A model generated the notes under the pieces. That model searched no databases and was not told where the DNA came from. It was given only the letters and a program-made list of their open reading frames with translations. Positions 60,493 to 64,000 of a stretch of 64,000 nt of DNA are shown in pieces. A program made the translations under genes and the position numbers. Within the stretch, counting starts at the first letter, position 1; the number at the start of each line of letters is the position of its first letter. This DNA is from Clostridia bacterium (lineage in GTDB: Bacteria; Bacillota; Clostridia; RGIG6154): the NCBI GenBank assembly GCA_017410375.1, contig JAFQQW010000021.1:42208-106207 (forward strand), read 5' to 3'.

Positions 60493-61308
60493 ATGAAACT
60501 AAATGGAAACTTCACAATAATCCCTAACGAATTTATTAACGACTCAAGACTTGATGTATATGAATTTCGTATCCTTTGTTACCTGATGAAACTATCAGGA
60601 TGCAACTCATCCTGCTACCCCTCTTACGAAACCATCGCAAGAGAAACCGGAATGAGTTTATCAAAGGCAAAGAATGGAATTAAGAATCTAATTGAATACG
60701 GAATAATTACAAAAGAGAACCGAGAGAAAAAGTCCGGAGGTGCTGCATCAAATCTCTATGTGGTGTGTGTAAAAACCACCGATGAAGATGATGAGGTTAC
60801 AGAAAACACTACCGACAGTATTCCTGATGACTCATCTCCCGGTGTATCTGAAGAACGAGGTGGTGTACAAGACGACTGCAATAAATATATAAATAAAAAT
60901 ATTAATTATTTTGTTAATAACCATCAATCATCAATAGAAGATTTGAAGGATCGTGCAGAAACATATGAACTCGAAGGTCTGACAAAAAAGAATTATGAAT
61001 CGGCTATTGAGATTATGTTTAATTCAGAATCGATTTTGGTTGGCGGCGAAATTATTCCCCGTGAAATTGTTCGCAGGCAATTAGAAAATATCAGCTACGA
61101 GCATATCGTCTATGTCGATAATAATATGCCGAGGAAAATTGTTGACGGCAAGGTTGAAATTCAAGTCAGAAGTCCTGTTCCATATATCGTAACTGCTCTA
61201 TATAATGCATTGCGTTATACGGCAGATGAAATTGTCCGAATGGAATACGGAGATAATGTATCTGCTGACCTCTTCCGAAAGGAGGATGGCGATGAGATAT
61301 TTATATAA
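60493..61308 (+). CDS. Winged-helix replication-type protein of the mobile element
   Basis: A 271-residue protein. Residues 1 to about 95 form a winged helix-turn-helix of the kind found in plasmid and phage replication initiators (IPNEFINDSRLDVYEFRILCYLMK, then TIARETGMSLSKAKNGIKNLIEYGIITKE). A low-complexity acidic and Asn-rich linker follows, and a C-terminal region (about 160-271) that I do not recognise. ATG 60493 follows AAGGAGG; the longer frame starts without a site. It overlaps the next gene by 17 bases. A replication or DNA-processing role is inferred from family and neighbours. Confidence 0.72.
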   Translation: MKLNGNFTIIPNEFINDSRLDVYEFRILCYLMKLSGCNSSCYPSYETIARETGMSLSKAKNGIKNLIEYGIITKENREKKSGGAASNLYVVCVKTTDEDDEVTENTTDSIPDDSSPGVSEERGGVQDDCNKYINKNINYFVNNHQSSIEDLKDRAETYELEGLTKKNYESAIEIMFNSESILVGGEIIPREIVRRQLENISYEHIVYVDNNMPRKIVDGKVEIQVRSPVPYIVTALYNALRYTADEIVRMEYGDNVSADLFRKEDGDEIFI

Positions 61309-61732
61309 TCAGCAAAACAAATTCGGGAATTGTTTTATACTTCCCAATTCCATTATGCAGCTTGATATAAGTCCACTTGCTCGACTGATATATTTTTATC
61401 TCGTCTATATTGAGGACAGAAAAACTTATCAGTGCTATCCGAGTTACAAAACTATTGGTAAGGCTCTTAACATTGCAAGCAAAACTACCGTCGCTAAATA
61501 TGTAAGGGAGCTTGAAGATAAGTGTCTTATCTATACGGAGCCGACAGAAGTAATTTTGAAAAACGGTAAGAAGCAAAATGGAAATCTAAAATATACAATT
61601 CGTCCTATACAGGATGCGGTTGAATATTTCCATCAGCAACAGATGAAAAAATTTCAGCAAGACTTAGCTCTTGAAAATGCTAAAAGGATGCTCGAAGAAT
61701 ATGACAAAAAGCATCCAAGAGAGTCTGCATAG
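61292..61732 (+). CDS. Second winged-helix protein of the mobile element
   Basis: A 146-residue protein with the same type of N-terminal fold as its neighbour: FILPNSIMQLDISPLARLIYFYLVY, YQCYPSYKTIGKALNIASKTTVAKYVRELEDKCLI. The C-terminal tail is charged (MKKFQQDLALENAKRMLEEYDKK). ATG 61292 has AAAGGAGG at good spacing within the end of the upstream gene. The pair looks like a duplicated replication/regulation module. Its function is not established from sequence. Confidence 0.72.
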   Translation: MRYLYNQQNKFGNCFILPNSIMQLDISPLARLIYFYLVYIEDRKTYQCYPSYKTIGKALNIASKTTVAKYVRELEDKCLIYTEPTEVILKNGKKQNGNLKYTIRPIQDAVEYFHQQQMKKFQQDLALENAKRMLEEYDKKHPRESA

Positions 61733-62356
61733 AAATTGTTTTTGTTCCAAGAATTGCCTCTACCCCGTATTAAAATTTATTTCACATTAATCAAAGAAAA
61801 GAGGTTTTTGATTTTCGGCAAAATGAGAACGACTGTGACAGAGAATTATGAGAAGAAAATTCTTGGGTAAGGTATTTACCCTACCCAAGAAAGATAACCT
61901 CGTAATTCATCGTGTGACAAATTGGTTTGAGACCTTAAATTCGATTCTATGCGTTTGACAAGGGGTTAAGCAGGGGTGTTCGACATATAACTATTCGGGG
62001 TAAGGTAGTTACACCACCCTGAAAAGTTAGCCCCTCGTATCCGCCATATAAACCGCATAGTCAGCCCTTAAAATCGATTTGAACTAACAAACGAAGGTAC
62101 GAGAAAACACCTGATGGGGCGCCCCGAAACGGCGAGGCGAGGGATTTTAAAAGAAGCAGGATAAAGCTTGGTGCGCTATTCGCCCCAAGCAGGCTCACAT
62201 CGCCGTGCTAAGCCCTGCGGAGAGTTTACAAAAGTGCATCTGCTGGTGATGGTTTGGTGCTGAAATGCGGATTTTCCGCACGGTTGAGCCTTGAAATTGG
62301 TGCATATACAGGTATTAATGGTATTTAACGATATTTTGAGAAAGGATAGTGATAAA
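61733..62356. other. Structured non-coding region before the relaxase gene; candidate oriT/origin
   Basis: These 624 bases have no credible gene. They contain two related direct repeats that start GGGTAAGGTA (61865-61886 and 61998-62019, 3 differences in 22). The first is embedded in an inverted repeat TCTTGGGTA/TACCCAAGA (61861-61890). A GGGGCGCCCC palindrome (62115-62124) is followed by hairpins GCTTGG..CCAAGC (62166-62190), GCAGG..CCTGC (from 62189) and TGCGG/CCGCA (62266-62280). The position directly before a relaxase gene fits an origin of transfer, but a replication origin or structured RNA is also possible. Confidence 0.5.
61865..62019. repeat. Pair of imperfect 22-base direct repeats
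   Basis: Both copies (61865-61886, 61998-62019) begin GGGTAAGGTA and end ACCC; they differ at three positions and are 133 bases apart. Confidence 0.75.
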
Positions 62357-62848
62357 ATGAGTAAAGTTGTATTTAAATCGCCGTATGTTTCCTGCGGCAA
62401 AGCTGTCGGTGGAGATTATATAAACTACATGGCAAAGCGTGAGAGAGTTGACAAGAGCATCAATACGAAAAAGGTTGAAATTAATCTTAATTATATTGCG
62501 ACCAGACCTCGTATTGAAAAGATCGGAGAGCATGGTCTCTTCGGTAGTAAGGACGATGTTAATCTGAACAAGGCAAGGTGTGAAATACTAAATCATCACG
62601 GAACTGTGTGGTTGCCTATCGTATCTTTGAGACGAGAAGATGCGGATAGACTTGGATACAACAACGCAGATGCATGGAGGAATTTGATTCGTTCAAAGCA
62701 GTTTGAAATTGCAGAAGCCTATAATATTCCGGCAAAGGATTTGGTTTGGTACGGAGCATATCACGATGAAGGTCACCACCCTCATATACATATGATTGTC
62801 TATAACAAGAACCCTGGCAGCGAATATCTCTCCAAAAAAAAGTTGTAA
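62357..62848 (+). CDS. MobP/MobL-type relaxase, N-terminal part (interrupted by a frameshift)
   Basis: This 163-residue fragment is the catalytic half of a conjugative relaxase that would nick oriT and pilot single-stranded DNA. It opens with VVFKSPYVSCGKAVGGDYIN and carries the metal-binding histidine cluster YHDEGHHPHIHMIVYNK. The frame stops at 62848 directly after a run of eight A (62834-62841). Removing one A joins it to the next frame, giving SKKSCNDLRAMFTK, which reads as a continuous relaxase. The ribosome binding site is AAAGGATA. It lies right after the candidate oriT region. Confidence 0.8.
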   Translation: MSKVVFKSPYVSCGKAVGGDYINYMAKRERVDKSINTKKVEINLNYIATRPRIEKIGEHGLFGSKDDVNLNKARCEILNHHGTVWLPIVSLRREDADRLGYNNADAWRNLIRSKQFEIAEAYNIPAKDLVWYGAYHDEGHHPHIHMIVYNKNPGSEYLSKKKL

Positions 62849-62861
62849 CGACCTGCGTGCG

Positions 62862-63479
62862 ATGTTTACAAAAACTATTTTCAAGGACGAACTCAAACAG
62901 CTCTACGATGAAAAACAAACGCTCCGAGATAAAATTATTGATGAAGTCAAGGAGAAAGTCAGTGGGTTTAAAGTTGACATTGGCGGAGCAAATGATGAAT
63001 TTGCCCACACCTTCAATGAGCTAAAATTTGCTCTCGATGGGTACTCCCGCAAGAGAAATTATAAATTCATTTCTCATGAGCAAAAGGAAAAGGTCGATGC
63101 GGTTGTAAAAGTTGTCTGCAAGGATGATAACCTGCAAGAACTATATCGTCAGTGGTGTCAGCTGCAGCTTGCAAATCAAAGATACTATCGCAAGCATCCC
63201 GAAAAAAGTTTTGATGCCCTTGAGAAGAGCAAAAACTTCGAAAAGCGTCTGCAAAATGCTGTGCTTAAATCTGCATTAAAAGATAACAGGGAAGGAAATG
63301 TTTACACAAATAAAATTGATGCATCCCCTGTCTTTGGTAACATCATATTCAGTCTCTGTAAAATGTTTGAGCAGTCAATACAGAAAGACATTGAGGAAGG
63401 CTTCACGAAATCAATTGTCGACTCCAAGGAAAGAACAAAAGAATATCGACGGGATCATGGCATGGGAATGCATATGTAA
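62862..63479 (+). pseudogene. MobP/MobL-type relaxase, C-terminal part (other side of the frameshift)
   Basis: The open frame continues the relaxase in another phase: MFTKTIFKDELKQLYDEKQ, then a helical, charged region and YRKHPEKSFDALEKSKNFEKRLQN. The frame is already open from about 62796, but residues before 62842 belong to the wrong phase of the upstream coding sequence. The first ATG after the junction is at 62862, with no ribosome binding site, so independent translation is unlikely. It is therefore the tail of the gene starting at 62357. Slippage on the A tract could produce full-length protein. Confidence 0.75.
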
Positions 63480-63506
63480 ATCTATAAAAGGAAGGTGAAA
63501 TTTACT

Positions 63507-63863
63507 ATGAAAAGAGAAAAGATGACATTCAATGTGCCGCCTGCGGTACGAACTGAAATCAAAAATTATGTTAAGCTGCTCGGCTTTAAAAGCGAGAGTG
63601 ATCTCTGCAACAAGGCTATCAATGAGTACCTTACCAAGCTGCATTATGAAGCAAACAGTGACAACATAAATAAGATTTTAGTTCAGGCTGTGGACTGTAC
63701 CATAGAGCATCATGTGGACAGAGTGTCGGACATGCTCTTTAAACTTGCCGTCAGCATCGAGAAACAAAATCTCATTGCCAGCGGTGAGTATGATGATTAC
63801 TATGAAGAGTACATCGAAGAGATTGCGGCCGAAAAAGTTATGAAAAGACACGGACGATTGTAA
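63507..63863 (+). CDS. Small mobilisation-associated protein, ribbon-helix-helix-like N-terminus
   Basis: A 118-residue protein. The first 50 residues (KREKMTFNVPPAVRTEIKNYVKLLGFKSESDLCNKAINEYL) have a beta strand followed by two helices, as in ribbon-helix-helix DNA-binding accessory proteins of relaxases. The C-terminal half is acidic (YDDYYEEYIEEIAAEK). ATG 63507 follows AAGGAAGGTGA. It lies 27 bases after the relaxase and may help nick-site recognition (inference). I do not recognise a named family. Confidence 0.7.
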   Translation: MKREKMTFNVPPAVRTEIKNYVKLLGFKSESDLCNKAINEYLTKLHYEANSDNINKILVQAVDCTIEHHVDRVSDMLFKLAVSIEKQNLIASGEYDDYYEEYIEEIAAEKVMKRHGRL

Positions 63864-63925
63864 AAATCCTTCGTGGACTTCCTCTCTCTTCTGTGGTATG
63901 CTTTGTGTCGCAGGAGGTGAAAAAT

Positions 63926-63970
63926 ATGGCAAAGCATACAAATGACTTAAGGCGATTGCATTTCGGTTAA
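63926..63970 (+). CDS. 14-codon ORF overlapping a terminator; possible leader peptide
   Basis: ATG 63926 is preceded by a strong AGGAGGTGA at correct spacing and encodes MAKHTNDLRRLHFG. The stop codon (63968-63970) lies in the loop of an intrinsic terminator whose left arm is codons 9 to 12. A translated short peptide that overlaps a terminator is the layout of transcription attenuation. The regulated gene, if any, lies beyond the window. Confidence 0.5.
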   Translation: MAKHTNDLRRLHFG

Positions 63971-63990
63971 CGAATGTGCAATCGCCTTTT
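63951..63990 (+). terminator. Hairpin terminator overlapping the 14-codon ORF
   Basis: GGCGATTGCA (63951-63960) pairs perfectly with TGCAATCGCC (63977-63986), followed by TTTT. Confidence 0.8.
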
Positions 63991-64000
63991 GAATTAAATA

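Noticed and set aside
62150..62290. Group II intron remnant
   Set aside because: GTGCG-like and CCGCACGGTT pieces occur, but no domain V hairpin and no reverse transcriptase gene are present.
62176..62400. Minus-strand 74-codon open frame over the region before the relaxase
   Set aside because: It crosses the structured region and the relaxase start, with no ribosome binding site or recognisable sequence.
62834..62845. Programmed -1 ribosomal frameshift at A-AAA-AAG in the relaxase
   Set aside because: A -1 shift leads to the third frame, not to the one that continues the relaxase; the required change is +1 or loss of one A.

Overview
The window looks like chromosomal DNA of an endospore-forming, low-to-moderate G+C member of the Clostridia (Bacillota), probably an uncultured polysaccharide-degrading anaerobe. 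The evidence is a complete spoIIIAA-AH sporulation operon, Shine-Dalgarno sites of the GGAGG type, sigma-A promoters that nearly all have a 17-base spacer, Mini-ribonuclease 3, a pcrA helicase, a cold-shock gene, and many carbohydrate genes typical of gut or plant-matter Clostridia. No species can be named from the sequence alone.

Layout. 1-12.6 kb: trmB, cysE-cysS-mrnC, a YitT-type membrane protein, a split transketolase, an L-fucose isomerase with a rhamnulokinase-type sugar kinase, pcrA, a methyltransferase and a csp gene. 12.7-17.1 kb: the eight-gene spoIIIA operon. 17.1-21.9 kb: an Asp23/Gls24 protein, an ArsR-type regulator coupled to nifS and nifU/iscU, then on the minus strand ymdB coupled to a peptide-type solute-binding lipoprotein. 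22.0-22.9 kb: initiator tRNA followed by about 850 bases without a credible gene. This stretch holds an array of tiny hairpins separated by AGCTAAAT motifs, a tRNA-His-like 3' remnant, a three-hairpin fold and four hairpin terminators. 22.9-33.2 kb: a heparinase II/III-type protein, a 1599-residue secreted multimodular protein, two sugar or polyol oxidoreductases divergent from an AraC regulator, and an SGNH hydrolase. 33.3-37.1 kb: trkA-trkH and an unrecognised gene. 37.1-46.5 kb: nnrE, an MFS transporter and an AraC regulator, divergent from a hexuronate operon (uxuA, uxaC and an SDR fructuronate reductase, preceded by a TIM-barrel isomerase and two Gfo/Idh oxidoreductases). 46.6-47.6 kb: a DUF4430-type lipoprotein and an ECF S-component-like membrane protein. 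47.6-58.4 kb: a ZTP riboswitch and terminator ahead of purE-purF-purM-purN-purO-type-AICARFT-purD-purL. 58.5-60.3 kb: gdhA and two tRNA-Ser genes. 60.3-64 kb: the start of a mobile element with two winged-helix replication-type genes, a structured oriT-like region, a frameshifted MobP/MobL-type relaxase, a small DNA-binding-type gene and a 14-codon ORF that runs into a terminator. The element continues past the window.

How the parts fit. The window is mainly housekeeping plus carbohydrate catabolism. Heparinase-type and secreted proteins could release uronic acids and deoxy-sugars. The uxuA/uxaC/SDR operon takes hexuronates to 2-keto-3-deoxygluconate precursors, and fucI/rhaB take fucose-type sugars to ketose phosphates. 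The purine operon is nearly complete (purC and purB are absent) and has two unusual enzyme solutions. Its PurF homologue has lost the glutaminase nucleophile but keeps the PRPP site and the positions of the iron-sulfur ligands. The usual fused PurH is replaced by a separate PurO-type cyclohydrolase and a stand-alone AICAR transformylase. The most unusual non-coding signals are the modular hairpin array at 22.15-22.32 kb and the structured region before the relaxase at 61.7-62.4 kb.
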